In this document: in pieces, positions 8,287-16,734 of the stretch
Position numbering within the stretch: position 1 is the stretch's first letter
How the letters are laid out: the number at the start of each line of letters is the position of its first letter
Assembly (NCBI GenBank): GCA_020633335.1
Contig: JACKDU010000002.1
Location: forward strand, 248,001-312,000
Length of the DNA stretch: 64,000 nucleotides
From: Myxococcales bacterium
GTDB taxonomy: Bacteria > Myxococcota_A > Polyangia > Nannocystales > Nannocystaceae
Direction: 5' to 3'
Made by a program: the position numbers and the translations under genes
The notes under the pieces: model-generated
Databases searched by the model: none
The model's input: only the letters and a program-made list of their open reading frames with translations
What the model was told of the DNA's origin: nothing

Positions 8287-9750
8287 GTGCCCACGCTGAG
8301 CTTCGCCAATTCCGTTCGCACTGCCGTCAAGGGCAGCGACGCGGTGGTCGTCATCGGCCCCGCCTCCACCCTCGCCGCCGACGCCCTCCCGGCCCTCTTC
8401 GATCCGCCGGTGCAGCGTCTGACCACCGATCTCGCGGCCCTGATCAAGCCCGGCGATCTCGGCGCCGGCGGCAGCACGCTGACGGGCGCGAGCCCCGGCC
8501 GGATCTACGTCGGCGTCCTCCCCGACAAGCTCTCCCGCTACAACACGCCGACCCGCGCCGAGTCGATCCGTCGGGTGATCCCAGCCGGCGACCTCGGCCA
8601 GTACAAGAAGGTCGCGCTGATCCTGATCCTCGACGATCCGAGCCACTACCTCGCGGCCGCCAACGCGGTCGGTCGGGCCTTCCCCCTCTTCTCGGCCAAG
8701 GGCGGCAACGGCTCCGATCTCAAGCTGACGATCGTCGCGATCGATCGCCACGGCGAGACCATCAAGTCGAACCCGCGGATCGCCGAGACGATGGAGACCA
8801 CCCGGGCGATCGCCTCCCTGGTCGACACCCCGCCGAGCGACCTCAACCCCGAGACCTACGCCCACGAGGCCCGCCAGCTCCTCCACGGGCTCAAGGGGGT
8901 CAAGATCAAGGAGATCGTCGGCGACGCCCTGGTCAAGCAGGGGCTGATGGGGATCCACACCGTGGGCCGCTGCGCCCTCGCGGCCCCGCGGATGCTCATC
9001 GCCTCCTACACCCCGGCCGGCAAGGGGGCCTCGGAGCGCCACGTCGCCCTCGTCGGCAAGGGCGTCACCTACGACACCGGCGGCCTCAACATCAAGATCC
9101 AGGGGGCCATGCCGAACATGAAGTGCGACATGGCCGGCTCGGCCGCCCTCCTCGGCGCCTTCCGGGTGCTGGTCGCGAGCGGCTGCAAGCACCGGGTGAG
9201 CCTTGTCCTCTGCATCGCCGAGAACGCGATCGGGCCGGCGGCCTACAAGCCCGACGACATCATCCGCCTCCACTCCGGCAAGACCGTCGAGATCAACAAC
9301 ACCGACGCCGAGGGGCGCCTCCTCCTCGCCGACGGGGTCTCCTACGCCGCCCGCGTCCTCAAGGCCGACACCGTGATCGACGCGGCGACCCTCACCGGCG
9401 CCCAGCTGGTGGCGACCGGCCTCCAGCACGCGGCGGTGGTCTCGAACGACGACGAGGTCGAGAAGACCTTCATCGCCGCCGGCAAGGAGAGCGGCGATCT
9501 CGTCCACCCCCTCCCCTTCGCCCCCGAGCTCTTCAAGGCCGAGTTCGACAGCGCGGTCGCGGACATGTGCAACTCGGTGCGGAACCGCGCCAACGCCCAG
9601 ACCGCCTGCGCCGCCCAGTTCGTCTACTGGCAGATCGACGACACCGGCGTGAAGTGGTGCCATATCGACCTCGCCGGCCCGGCCTTCCCGAAGAACCGCG
9701 CGACCGGATTCGGGGTTGCCCTGGTCGCCCAGGCGGTCGACGATCTCTAG
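8287..9750 (+). CDS. pepA: Leucyl aminopeptidase, peptidase family M17
   Basis: This cytosolic two-metal aminopeptidase removes N-terminal residues from peptides. The GTG at 8287 gives 487 residues, the usual family length; an in-frame GTG at 8269 or TTG at 8149 are alternatives, and the upstream extension is Arg/Pro-rich and unlikely. Family signatures are GKGVTYDTGGLNIK (metal and substrate site) and NTDAEGRL (N338 on), plus MKCDMAGSAALLGAF. The N-terminal domain is divergent, as in most M17 proteins. It is followed 34 bp later by ung on the same strand. Confidence 0.93.
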   Translation: MPTLSFANSVRTAVKGSDAVVVIGPASTLAADALPALFDPPVQRLTTDLAALIKPGDLGAGGSTLTGASPGRIYVGVLPDKLSRYNTPTRAESIRRVIPAGDLGQYKKVALILILDDPSHYLAAANAVGRAFPLFSAKGGNGSDLKLTIVAIDRHGETIKSNPRIAETMETTRAIASLVDTPPSDLNPETYAHEARQLLHGLKGVKIKEIVGDALVKQGLMGIHTVGRCALAAPRMLIASYTPAGKGASERHVALVGKGVTYDTGGLNIKIQGAMPNMKCDMAGSAALLGAFRVLVASGCKHRVSLVLCIAENAIGPAAYKPDDIIRLHSGKTVEINNTDAEGRLLLADGVSYAARVLKADTVIDAATLTGAQLVATGLQHAAVVSNDDEVEKTFIAAGKESGDLVHPLPFAPELFKAEFDSAVADMCNSVRNRANAQTACAAQFVYWQIDDTGVKWCHIDLAGPAFPKNRATGFGVALVAQAVDDL

Positions 9751-9784
9751 CGGCCCCGGGCGGGCCCAGGAGCACGAGCACGAC

Positions 9785-10471
9785 ATGACGATGACGATCC
9801 CGGAGGGCTGGCGCGCCGCCGTCGGCGACGAGCTTTCGAAGCCCTACTTCCGCAAGCTCGAGGACTTCCTCGCCGCCGAGAGGAAGAGCGAGCAGGTCTT
9901 CCCGCCGGCCGACGAGGTCTTCACCGCCCTCGCGCTCACCCCCTTCGACCAGGTCAAGGTCGTGATCCTCGGCCAGGATCCCTACCACGACGACGGCCAG
10001 GCCCACGGCCTCTCCTTCTCGGTCAAGCCGGGGATCAAGCCGCCGCCCTCGCTGGTCAACATGTACAAGGAGATGGAGGCCGACCTCGGCTGCCCGCGCC
10101 CGAGCCACGGCTACCTCGCCCACTGGGCGCGCCAGGGCGTGCTGATGCTCAACGCGGTCCTCACCGTCCGCGCCCACACCCCGAACTCGCACAAGGGGAA
10201 GGGCTGGGAGAAGTTCACCGACGCGGTGATCAAGGCGCTGAGCGGCCGGCCGAAGCCGATGGTCTTCGTCCTCTGGGGCGGCTTCGCCCAGAAGAAGGAG
10301 AAGCTCATCGACGGCCACCACGTGATCGTCAAGGGCGCCCACCCCTCGCCGCTCTCGGCCCGGAGCGGCTTCTTCGGGAGCAAGCCCTTCTCGACGATCA
10401 ACGGCCACCTCGCCAAGATGGGCGACGCGCCGATCGACTGGTGCCTGACCGACGCTCACCTCGCCGACTAG
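9785..10471 (+). CDS. ung: Uracil-DNA glycosylase, family 1
   Basis: This 228-residue protein excises uracil from DNA in base-excision repair. The ATG at 9785 is preferred, with AGGAG 12 bases upstream. The water-activating motif is GQDPYH (D65), and the DNA-loop motif is HPSPLSA near the C-terminus; both are intact. Its TAG stop codon is part of a CTAG that borders the palindromic element at 10468-10630, so the last residues may have been set by that insertion. Confidence 0.95.
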   Translation: MTMTIPEGWRAAVGDELSKPYFRKLEDFLAAERKSEQVFPPADEVFTALALTPFDQVKVVILGQDPYHDDGQAHGLSFSVKPGIKPPPSLVNMYKEMEADLGCPRPSHGYLAHWARQGVLMLNAVLTVRAHTPNSHKGKGWEKFTDAVIKALSGRPKPMVFVLWGGFAQKKEKLIDGHHVIVKGAHPSPLSARSGFFGSKPFSTINGHLAKMGDAPIDWCLTDAHLAD

Positions 10472-10630
10472 TGCCTCGACCGCGACGTATCGACCCACCT
10501 CGCGTCGGGATCGCCGTCGCTGGCTAGGCGCGAGGAGGGCGCAGATCGGGCATCTGTAACCGACGAGCAACAACGCCAGCGGCGGCGAGACCAAGCGAGG
10601 TGGGTCGATACGTCGCGGTCGCGGCACTAG
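10468..10630. mobile_element. 163-bp palindromic MITE-like element bounded by CTAG
   Basis: The 36-bp arm at 10468-10503 is the inverted repeat of 10595-10630 with a single mismatch. Inside the arms the symmetry continues imperfectly (GCCGTCGCTGGC against GCCAGCGGCGGC), so nearly the whole element can fold on itself. Both ends are CTAG, the target duplication used by the IS5 subgroup. There is no gene inside. It begins at the ung stop codon and abuts the IS element. It could also act as the ung terminator. Its ends differ from those of the neighbouring IS. Confidence 0.65.
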
Positions 10631-11969
10631 CAGGCTGCTGAGAAATGCGCGGCGCATCGCGTCGATAGCCGGCCGCGGTCCTTCCGAGACTCGGGAGGAC
10701 ACGTCCCCGCCGGCTCGCGCGCCCTTGCAGGGGGCCTTCACCGGGTCCCGAAGGCCGCGCTCTGCGGCCTCCGGGCCCCGGCCTCATGCGCTGCCGAGCA
10801 GGAGCTTGGCGATCCGCAGCAGGTTGTACGAGGCGCCGACGAAGAGCGCCGCCATCTCCGTACGCTCTCGGCCCCGAAGCCTTGTCCTCCGGAAGTGGCC
10901 GACCGTCTTGTCCCAGCCGAAGATCTCTTCGACTCGCTTTCGCACCCGCTGAGAGACCGTGTAGCCCTCATGACGCGAGGTCCGCCCGTCGATCGCCGAG
11001 CCGCCGCAGTGCTTGGTGTTCATGGCGACATGCGGGGTGATCTTCAGCTCGCGGCAGCGCGCGACGAAGGCTCGCGTGTCGTATCCCTTGTCGGCCGCGA
11101 GCGTGCGTCGGTTCCTCGTCGGTGCGAGCCGCCCGATCATCGTCGCCGCGGCCTCGACCTCTGCGCGCCCGTGGGCGTGCGTCACCACCAGATCGACGAT
11201 GAGGCCGTTGCGGTTCTCCATCAGCACGTGCTTCGCGTAGGAGAGCTTGGCCTCCTTCCCAAAGCCCTTGCGGGCCAGCCGTGCGTCGGGATCCGTCGTC
11301 GATGCGTGGGTCTCGTTGCGCCGCTTCTGGCCGTGGAAGTTGACGGTCGGATTGCGCGAGCCGTCGCTCGCGGGGCGCTCCTCGGCCGACTCGTCCTTCG
11401 GCCGAAAGCTCTTCAGCGACGCCCACGCCTCGACCAGCGTCCCGTCCACCGTGAAGTGCTCGCTGCTCGTGAGCTTCTCGGCGTTCGCCTTGGCGACCAC
11501 CGCGGCGAAGAAGCTCCGCGCGACGTCGTGGTCCATCAGCCGCTCGCGGTTCTTGCTGAACGTCGTCGGGTGAAACGCGCCCTCGGTCATGTCCATGTCG
11601 AGGAACCAGCGGAAGAGCATGTTGTAGTCGAGCTGCTCGCAGAACATCCGGTCGCTGCGCACCGAATAGAGGGCCATCAGCACCGTCGCCTTGAGTAGCG
11701 ACTCCGGTGGGATCGAAGGCCGGCCGACGGCCGCGTACATCTCATCGAAGAGCGGCGACATCTCCCGGAGGATCCCGTCGACGAGCGTCTTCACCTCGCG
11801 GATCGGGTGCCGCTGCGGGATCCGACTCTCGACGTCGACAAGGCAGACAAGGGAGGTCTGGGGGTCCTTCGCGCCGCGCATACGACGGTTGTACGAAATC
11901 GCGCGTCGGTCGCGAAGACCCGAAGTGAGCTCGGCTGCGTGTGGTTACGCAGGGTTTTTCAGCAACCTG
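10631..11969 (-). mobile_element. Complete IS5-family insertion sequence (1339 bp)
   Basis: Terminal inverted repeats CAGGCTGCTGAGAAA (left) and CAGGTTGCTGAAAAA (right, read inward) match at 13 of 15 bases. CTAG flanks both ends (10627-10630 and 11970-11973), matching the YTAR 4-bp target duplication of the IS5 subgroup. One transposase gene fills the element. Everything needed looks intact, so it may still be active. Confidence 0.88.
10784..11881 (-). CDS. IS5-family DDE transposase
   Basis: This 365-residue transposase has an N-terminal DUF772-type domain (KATVLMALYSVRSDRMFCEQ, then FSKNRERL) and a DDE catalytic domain. The acidic residues are in HFTVDGTLVEAWAS, AADKGYDTRAFV and RKRVEEIFGWDKT. 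Full length with no frameshift is visible. It lies 88 bp inside the right end and 153 bp from the left end of the IS, and reads toward the ung gene. Confidence 0.93.
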   Translation of the reverse strand: MRGAKDPQTSLVCLVDVESRIPQRHPIREVKTLVDGILREMSPLFDEMYAAVGRPSIPPESLLKATVLMALYSVRSDRMFCEQLDYNMLFRWFLDMDMTEGAFHPTTFSKNRERLMDHDVARSFFAAVVAKANAEKLTSSEHFTVDGTLVEAWASLKSFRPKDESAEERPASDGSRNPTVNFHGQKRRNETHASTTDPDARLARKGFGKEAKLSYAKHVLMENRNGLIVDLVVTHAHGRAEVEAAATMIGRLAPTRNRRTLAADKGYDTRAFVARCRELKITPHVAMNTKHCGGSAIDGRTSRHEGYTVSQRVRKRVEEIFGWDKTVGHFRRTRLRGRERTEMAALFVGASYNLLRIAKLLLGSA

Positions 11970-11993
11970 CTAGTGCCGGGCCCGCAGAAACAT

Positions 11994-12029
11994 GAAGACG
12001 GGCGACGCCGAGTCGGCGCGCCCGTCTTC
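11994..12029 (-). terminator. Hairpin 3' of the Roadblock-like gene
   Basis: A 10-bp stem GAAGACGGGC/GCCCGTCTTC with an inner GCCGA/TCGGC helix lies 20 bp beyond the stop codon at 12050. On the minus strand it is followed by ATGTTTCTG, a weak U-rich tail. The IS inserted just beyond it. Confidence 0.6.
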
Positions 12030-12049
12030 GTGCTCGAGGTGGATCCCGA

Positions 12050-12427
12050 TCAGCTCGGCAGGCGCTCGCCCTGAGCTTGGCCGAAGATCCGATCGATCGC
12101 GAACTGCACCTCCTCGGTGAGGTGGTTGGGCTCGCCGAGGGCCGCGAGGTAGAAGGGCCGACCGCGGACCTCGACCCGCCAGATCTGGACGACCTCGCCG
12201 CGGGTGATCGCGTCCAGGAGCTCCTGGTTGAGGTTGGCCGGCTCCTCGGCGACGATCGGCGCGACCGCGGCGAGCTTCTCCGAGCGGTCGCCGACCCCGG
12301 TCACGCAGAGCCCCTTGGTCGAGGCCAGGGCCACGGTGTGGAGGCCCGTCCGCTCGGAGATGGACTTGAGGTAGTAACCCGCGGCTTCCCACGGGACAGT
12401 GCTGCGCTCGTTGCGACGATCAATCAT
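12050..12427 (-). CDS. Roadblock/LC7-like small protein
   Basis: A GGAG eight bases upstream supports the ATG at 12427 (125 residues) over the longer open frame. The middle resembles the Roadblock/LC7 fold: a helix, then TVALASTKGLCVTGVGD and PFYLAALGEPN strands, and a final long helix. Such proteins (for example MglB in myxobacteria) act as cofactors of small Ras-like GTPases in motility and polarity. No GTPase gene is adjacent. It sits 122 bp downstream of the PmbA gene on the same strand. The fold call is by pattern only. Confidence 0.55.
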   Translation of the reverse strand: MIDRRNERSTVPWEAAGYYLKSISERTGLHTVALASTKGLCVTGVGDRSEKLAAVAPIVAEEPANLNQELLDAITRGEVVQIWRVEVRGRPFYLAALGEPNHLTEEVQFAIDRIFGQAQGERLPS

Positions 12428-12549
12428 GGGACGTGCTCCAGTGTGGTCCCATGTAGGATATTTCCAGACGCGGCCCCGCTCCAAAAAAGCGACGCGCCGC
12501 GGGGGTCAGCGCGGGCCCTCGTGGCGCGGAAGCGCGCGCATCCCGCGAC

Positions 12550-13875
12550 CTAGACCGCGTCGCTCAGGCTCGAGAAGTTGAAGTCGGCGACCACCATCGG
12601 CGGCACGACCACCGTCTGGCGACCGCCGCCGACCCGCTCCGGGCGCCCGAGCGCGAGCACGTTCTTGAGGAGCGTCAGCGGGCTCTCGTTGTAGCGCATG
12701 TTCTTGATCGCCCGGACGACCTTGCCCTGCTCGATCAGGAAGGTGCCGTCGCGGGTCAGCCCGGTCGCCAGGATCGTCTGCGGCTCGAGCATCCGGTTGT
12801 ACCAGAAGCGGGTCACCAGGACGCCGCGGTCGACCCCCTGGACCAGCTCATCGACCGACGCCGAGCCGCCGCTGAGGAGGAACGAGGCCGGCCTCGGGAG
12901 CGGCGAGAGCCCCTCCCGCTTGGCCCAGTAGCGCGAGCAGGCGAGCGCCTTGAGGACGCCGCCGTCGATCCAGGTGGTGGCCGGGTGCGGCTGGCCGTCG
13001 CCGGCGAAGGGGATCGACGGGCAGAGCGGCTCGGCCGGGTTCGAGCGCAGGGTGATCGAGGATTGGCCGATCGCCTCGCCGATCCGGGTGCCGCCGCCCG
13101 CCCGCGAGAACGCGGAGCGCCCCTCGTCGGCGCTCCGCCGGTCGAGCGCGAAGCCGAGGAAGGCGAGGAGATCGGCGACCGCGGCCGGCTCGAGGACCAC
13201 CGTCACACGCCCCGGCGTCAGCTCCTCGGGGTTCTGCGAGAGCGTCGCCTTGTCGGCCGCCCGGGTCGCCAGCGCCGTCGGATCGAGGTCGGCGATCCGG
13301 TGGCTCGCGGCCGACGCCCAGCCCGAGCCGGTGCCGTCGCGGGTCCGGCAGGTCATGCTCGCCGAGACCTCGGTCGACGCGTGGTAGGCGAAGAGGCCGG
13401 CCGTGTTGGCGAGCGCGACCGCGACGTCGGCGCTCTCGATCATCCCGGCGGCGTCGAGGCGCGCCTTGTTGGCGACCCGCAGCATCTTGCCCGCGAGCTC
13501 GGCCCGCGCGTCGGCGCCGATCGCCGCGCTCGCGCGATCGCGGGCGTCGACCTGGGCGTAGGTCTGGGGGCCGAGCGGGGGCATCAGCTCGGGATCGACC
13601 GGGGCGATCCGGGCGAGCTCCTCGGCCTGGGCGACCAGGCGGGCGAGCGCCTCCCGATCGCCGCCGCTCCCGCGGACGCTCGCCGAGCGACCGTCGACGC
13701 TGGCGCTCACCTCGACCTCGAGGCGCTCGGCCTCGCCGCTGGCGGCCGCCTGGTTCTGCGAGAAGCGGAGGTAGCCGCGGGCCGACGAGGTCACCCGCAC
13801 CGACACGTCCTTGAGGGTCGCGGCCTTGAGCGCGGCCTGGGTGAGCGAGCGCGCCGCCTGCTTGGAGATGCTCAC
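12550..13875 (-). CDS. pmbA: PmbA/TldE-like partner of TldD
   Basis: This 441-residue protein starts at a GTG that overlaps the TldD stop codon (GTGA), so the two are translationally coupled. It matches the TldD/PmbA family without the HExxxH motif, as expected of the non-catalytic partner. Recognisable parts are RFSQNQAAASGEAER, the central ELTPGRVTVVLEP, and a C-terminal ILATGLTRDGTFLIEQGKV. No signal peptide is visible, although its partner carries a Tat signal. TldD/TldE pairs degrade unstructured peptides and mature modified peptides such as microcin B17. Confidence 0.88.
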   Translation of the reverse strand: MSISKQAARSLTQAALKAATLKDVSVRVTSSARGYLRFSQNQAAASGEAERLEVEVSASVDGRSASVRGSGGDREALARLVAQAEELARIAPVDPELMPPLGPQTYAQVDARDRASAAIGADARAELAGKMLRVANKARLDAAGMIESADVAVALANTAGLFAYHASTEVSASMTCRTRDGTGSGWASAASHRIADLDPTALATRAADKATLSQNPEELTPGRVTVVLEPAAVADLLAFLGFALDRRSADEGRSAFSRAGGGTRIGEAIGQSSITLRSNPAEPLCPSIPFAGDGQPHPATTWIDGGVLKALACSRYWAKREGLSPLPRPASFLLSGGSASVDELVQGVDRGVLVTRFWYNRMLEPQTILATGLTRDGTFLIEQGKVVRAIKNMRYNESPLTLLKNVLALGRPERVGGGRQTVVVPPMVVADFNFSSLSDAV

Positions 13876-15497
13876 TTCGCCCCCCCGATGTTGAGGACGT
13901 TGGCCCGAAAGCGCGCCGGCGGGCAGCCGTGGCTGACCGCGTTCGACTGCCCGGGCTCGCCCTTGCCGTCGCTGAAGGAGCCGCCGAGGCGGTAGCTCCC
14001 CTCGCCGCCGATCATGTCGCAGGAATTCCAGAACTCGACGGTGTTCGCCTGGTAGGCGACGTCGCGGAGCGGCCGGCGGAGGCGGCCCTTCTTGATCTCC
14101 CAGAAGGCCTGGCCGCTGAACTGGAAGTTGTAGCGCTGCTGGTCGATCGACCAGCTCCCGCGCCCGCTGATCAGGATCCCGTCGTCGGTCGCGTTGATCA
14201 GGTCCTCGGTGGTGTAGCCCTCGGGGCCCGGCTGGAGGCTGACGTTGGGCATCCGCTGGAAGGCGACCGAGGCGTAGGAGTCGGCGTAGGCGCAGCCGCG
14301 GCTCGCCTCCTCGCCGATCGCCCCGGCGAGCTCGCGGGTCGTCTGCCAGCCGACCAGCACCCCGTCCTTGACCAGCGGCCAGCGCTGGGCGGCGACCGCC
14401 TCGTCGTCCCAGGCGGTGGTCGCCAGCCCGCCGGCCTGCGTGCGATCGGCGAAGAAGGAGACCTTGTCGTTGCCGATCCGGAGCTTGCCGGTGTCGCTCG
14501 GCTTGATGAACGAGGTGCCGGCGAAGTTCGCCTCCATCCCGAGCGCGCGATCGAGCTCGGTCGAGTGGCCGATGCTCTCGTGGATCGTCAGCCAGAGGTT
14601 GCTCGGCGCCAGGATCACGGTCTTGAGGCCGGGCTCGACCGCGGCCGCGTGGAGCTTCTGGAGCGCCTCCTGGGCGATCACCGGCGCCTCCTCGACCAGG
14701 CGCGCGCCCTCGACGTGCTCCCAGCCGGCGAGCATCGGCGCGACCTCGTGATCGCGGGAGGCGAAGCGGCCGCGGCGGCGATCGATCGCGGTCGCGGTCA
14801 GCGAGGGCATCACCCGGAAGAAGACCTGGTGGGTGCGCGATCCCTCGCTGGTGATCAGGATCTTCTCCTCGCGGACCGCGAGCACCGAGGCGTCGACGTT
14901 GCGGATCCCCGGGACCCGGAGCGCCGCCTGGGCGGCGGCGAGGAGCATGTCGGCCTTCTCCTGGAGGGGCACGGCGATCGGATCGCGGCCGAAGGGCGAG
15001 ACCCACTCGCCGACCATCGCCGGCGCCGGCGCGAGGACGATCGGCTGGCGGCGGAGGGCGGCGCTGCGGCGGCCCATCGCCACCGCGTCCTTGGCGAGGC
15101 GGGCGGCGACCTTGCGATCGACGGTCGACGAGGCCGCGAAGCCCCAGGCGCCGTCGACCAGGACCCGGAGGCCGAGGCCGTACTCCTCGTTGGCGCCGAC
15201 CCCGGAGACGTGATCGTCGCGGACGCTCACCCGGTCGCGGCGCCAGAGCACCAGGCGCGCGTCGGCGTAGCTCGCCCCCGCCTTGACCGCGGCCTCGACC
15301 GCGAGGCGGGCGATCGGCTCGTCCGCGGGGAGCCGCGAGCCGGCGATCACGTCGGCGGTCTGGATCGCGCTCTGCGGCGCCGCGTTGGCGGCGGGGCGGC
15401 GGAATTCGGGCGCCGCCCAGGCCCGCCCGCGCGGCATCAAGAAGCCGGCCGAGGCGATCCCTGCCAGGGCCAGGAAGGAGCGTCGCGAGCTCGACAT
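13872..15497 (-). CDS. tldD: TldD-type metallopeptidase with a Tat signal peptide
   Basis: This 541-residue protein has the zinc motif HESIGH at about 306-311 followed by STELDRALGMEANFAGTS, diagnostic of TldD. The C-terminal half holds further conserved pieces (TTEDLINATDDGILISG, GQAFWEIKKGRLRRPLRDV). Unlike Escherichia coli TldD it starts with SSRRSFLALAGIASAGFL ending in AWA, a clear twin-arginine signal, so it should be exported folded. The long open frame upstream in another phase is a shadow. The operon is tldD-pmbA. The natural substrate is unknown. Confidence 0.9.
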   Translation of the reverse strand: MSSSRRSFLALAGIASAGFLMPRGRAWAAPEFRRPAANAAPQSAIQTADVIAGSRLPADEPIARLAVEAAVKAGASYADARLVLWRRDRVSVRDDHVSGVGANEEYGLGLRVLVDGAWGFAASSTVDRKVAARLAKDAVAMGRRSAALRRQPIVLAPAPAMVGEWVSPFGRDPIAVPLQEKADMLLAAAQAALRVPGIRNVDASVLAVREEKILITSEGSRTHQVFFRVMPSLTATAIDRRRGRFASRDHEVAPMLAGWEHVEGARLVEEAPVIAQEALQKLHAAAVEPGLKTVILAPSNLWLTIHESIGHSTELDRALGMEANFAGTSFIKPSDTGKLRIGNDKVSFFADRTQAGGLATTAWDDEAVAAQRWPLVKDGVLVGWQTTRELAGAIGEEASRGCAYADSYASVAFQRMPNVSLQPGPEGYTTEDLINATDDGILISGRGSWSIDQQRYNFQFSGQAFWEIKKGRLRRPLRDVAYQANTVEFWNSCDMIGGEGSYRLGGSFSDGKGEPGQSNAVSHGCPPARFRANVLNIGGAK

Positions 15498-15571
15498 CGG
15501 CGGCCACTATACCGCAAGGCGCGGCTGGCAATCGCCCGCGATCGGGGCCATGATGCCCCCCGGAGCGAACG

Positions 15572-16300
15572 ATGAAAAAGACCCCGCAAGGCCTCCTGAT
15601 CGCCCTCCTGCTCGCCCCGCCCCTCACCCTCGGGGCCGCCTGCGGGAGCCCGCCGCCGGCCGCCGACGCGCCCCAGGCCCCGAGCGTGGCCGGGGCCCCC
15701 GAGGCGGCGCCCGCCCCCGCCGAGGCCCCGGGGGCCCCGGAGGCGAAGGCGGACAACCGCGTCCTCGCCGACTCCGGCCTCGGGGTGGGTGGCAAGCTCC
15801 GCGCCTTCCAGATCACCAACTGCGAGAGCGGCGAGGAGTACTGCCAGGTCTGCCGCTACGGCGCCTCGCCCAAGATCATGGCGGTCGGCGACCTCGACGA
15901 CCCCGCGTTTCGGACCGACCTCCAGAACATCGACGCCGTGGTCAAGAAGTACGGCGAGGACAAGCTCAAGGCCTTCGGCGTGATCGCCGAGATCCACGAC
16001 GGCAAGGGCCTCACCCCGAAGGAGGGGCGCGAGGAGCTGATCGCCAAGGTCAAGGCGATGCGCGAGGAGCTCGGGATCACGATCCCGGTGGTCGTCCCAG
16101 CCCTCGAGGAGGGCGGCGGCAACGAGGCCTTCGACGGCTACTACAACATCACCAAGAGCCGGACGCTGATGTTCGCCGACAGCCGCAACGCGGTCCGCTA
16201 CTCGGCGACCGCGCCCAGCGATCTCGCCGGGCTCAACGCGGCGATCGTCGAGGTGCTCGGCGGCGGCAGCGGAGCCGCGGACGCGCCGGCCGAGGGCTAG
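15572..16300 (+). CDS. Lipoprotein with a possible thioredoxin-like fold
   Basis: The ATG at 15572 has GGAG 6-9 bases upstream. The 242-residue product has a signal peptide with a lipobox (LGAAC, C24), an Ala/Pro-rich linker, and a domain from about residue 70. That domain starts VGGKLRAFQITNCESG and contains CQVC, KIMAVGDLDDPAF and a helix-strand pattern like exported thioredoxin/AhpC-fold proteins. The CxxC may be redox active, but this is a weak match. It is divergent from tldD. Its stop region is duplicated (see 16283-16318). Confidence 0.6.
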   Translation: MKKTPQGLLIALLLAPPLTLGAACGSPPPAADAPQAPSVAGAPEAAPAPAEAPGAPEAKADNRVLADSGLGVGGKLRAFQITNCESGEEYCQVCRYGASPKIMAVGDLDDPAFRTDLQNIDAVVKKYGEDKLKAFGVIAEIHDGKGLTPKEGREELIAKVKAMREELGITIPVVVPALEEGGGNEAFDGYYNITKSRTLMFADSRNAVRYSATAPSDLAGLNAAIVEVLGGGSGAADAPAEG

Positions 16301-16318
16301 GCGCCGGCCGAGGGCTAG
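16283..16318. repeat. Perfect tandem duplication of 18 bp at a stop codon
   Basis: GCGCCGGCCGAGGGCTAG occurs at 16283-16300 and again at 16301-16318. The first TAG stops the plus-strand lipoprotein gene. The palindromic CTAG of the second copy supplies the stop codon of the convergent minus-strand gene. Confidence 0.9.
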
Positions 16319-16725
16319 GCGCAGAGCGCCCGTAGGCCGACGCGCGCCGCCGCCGGGATCGCCTGCGGCGCGCCGCCGCGATCGCGCCAGCGCCAGCGCC
16401 GCTCGACCCGTCCCGACATCGCGCGGCCCTGCCAGGCGATCGCCAGCAACACCGCGTCATCGGCGACCTCGAGGACCGCGACCTCCAAGATCACCGACGC
16501 CTCGTGGTCTCCCGCCCCCTCGCCTGCCCCCCAGCGCGCCGGCGCGCGCGGCTCCTCCGGCGCCGGCCCGATCCCCTCGACCTCGGCGACCGCCAGCACC
16601 CCCGCGATCTCAAAGAGCGCGCCGACGGCGGCGTCGACCAGCGCCTCGAGCTCGGCCCCGCCCACCCCGCGGAGGCGCAGCGGCGCGCAGAGGCGCTCCG
16701 GCGGCTCGACCAGCGCTCCCGCCAC
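16315..16725 (-). CDS. Hypothetical protein (136 aa)
   Basis: The GTG at 16725 has a GAGGCGGGA ribosome site just upstream, nine bases after the stop codon of the preceding membrane-protein gene, which supports a coupled operon. The product has alternating hydrophobic strands (SVILEVAVLEVADDAVLLAIAW) and Arg-rich ends, with no signal peptide. No known family is recognised. The high Arg/Ala content leaves some doubt. Confidence 0.5.
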   Translation of the reverse strand: MAGALVEPPERLCAPLRLRGVGGAELEALVDAAVGALFEIAGVLAVAEVEGIGPAPEEPRAPARWGAGEGAGDHEASVILEVAVLEVADDAVLLAIAWQGRAMSGRVERRWRWRDRGGAPQAIPAAARVGLRALCA

Positions 16726-16734
16726 GATCCCGCC

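Noticed and set aside
10784..11881. Truncated or frameshifted transposase
   Set aside because: N-terminal domain and all catalytic acids are in one open frame and the element ends are intact.
12550..15819. A 1089-residue single gene on the minus strand
   Set aside because: Only the last 441 codons read as PmbA. The earlier part is a shadow of the tldD gene in another frame, and the GTGA overlap marks the true start.
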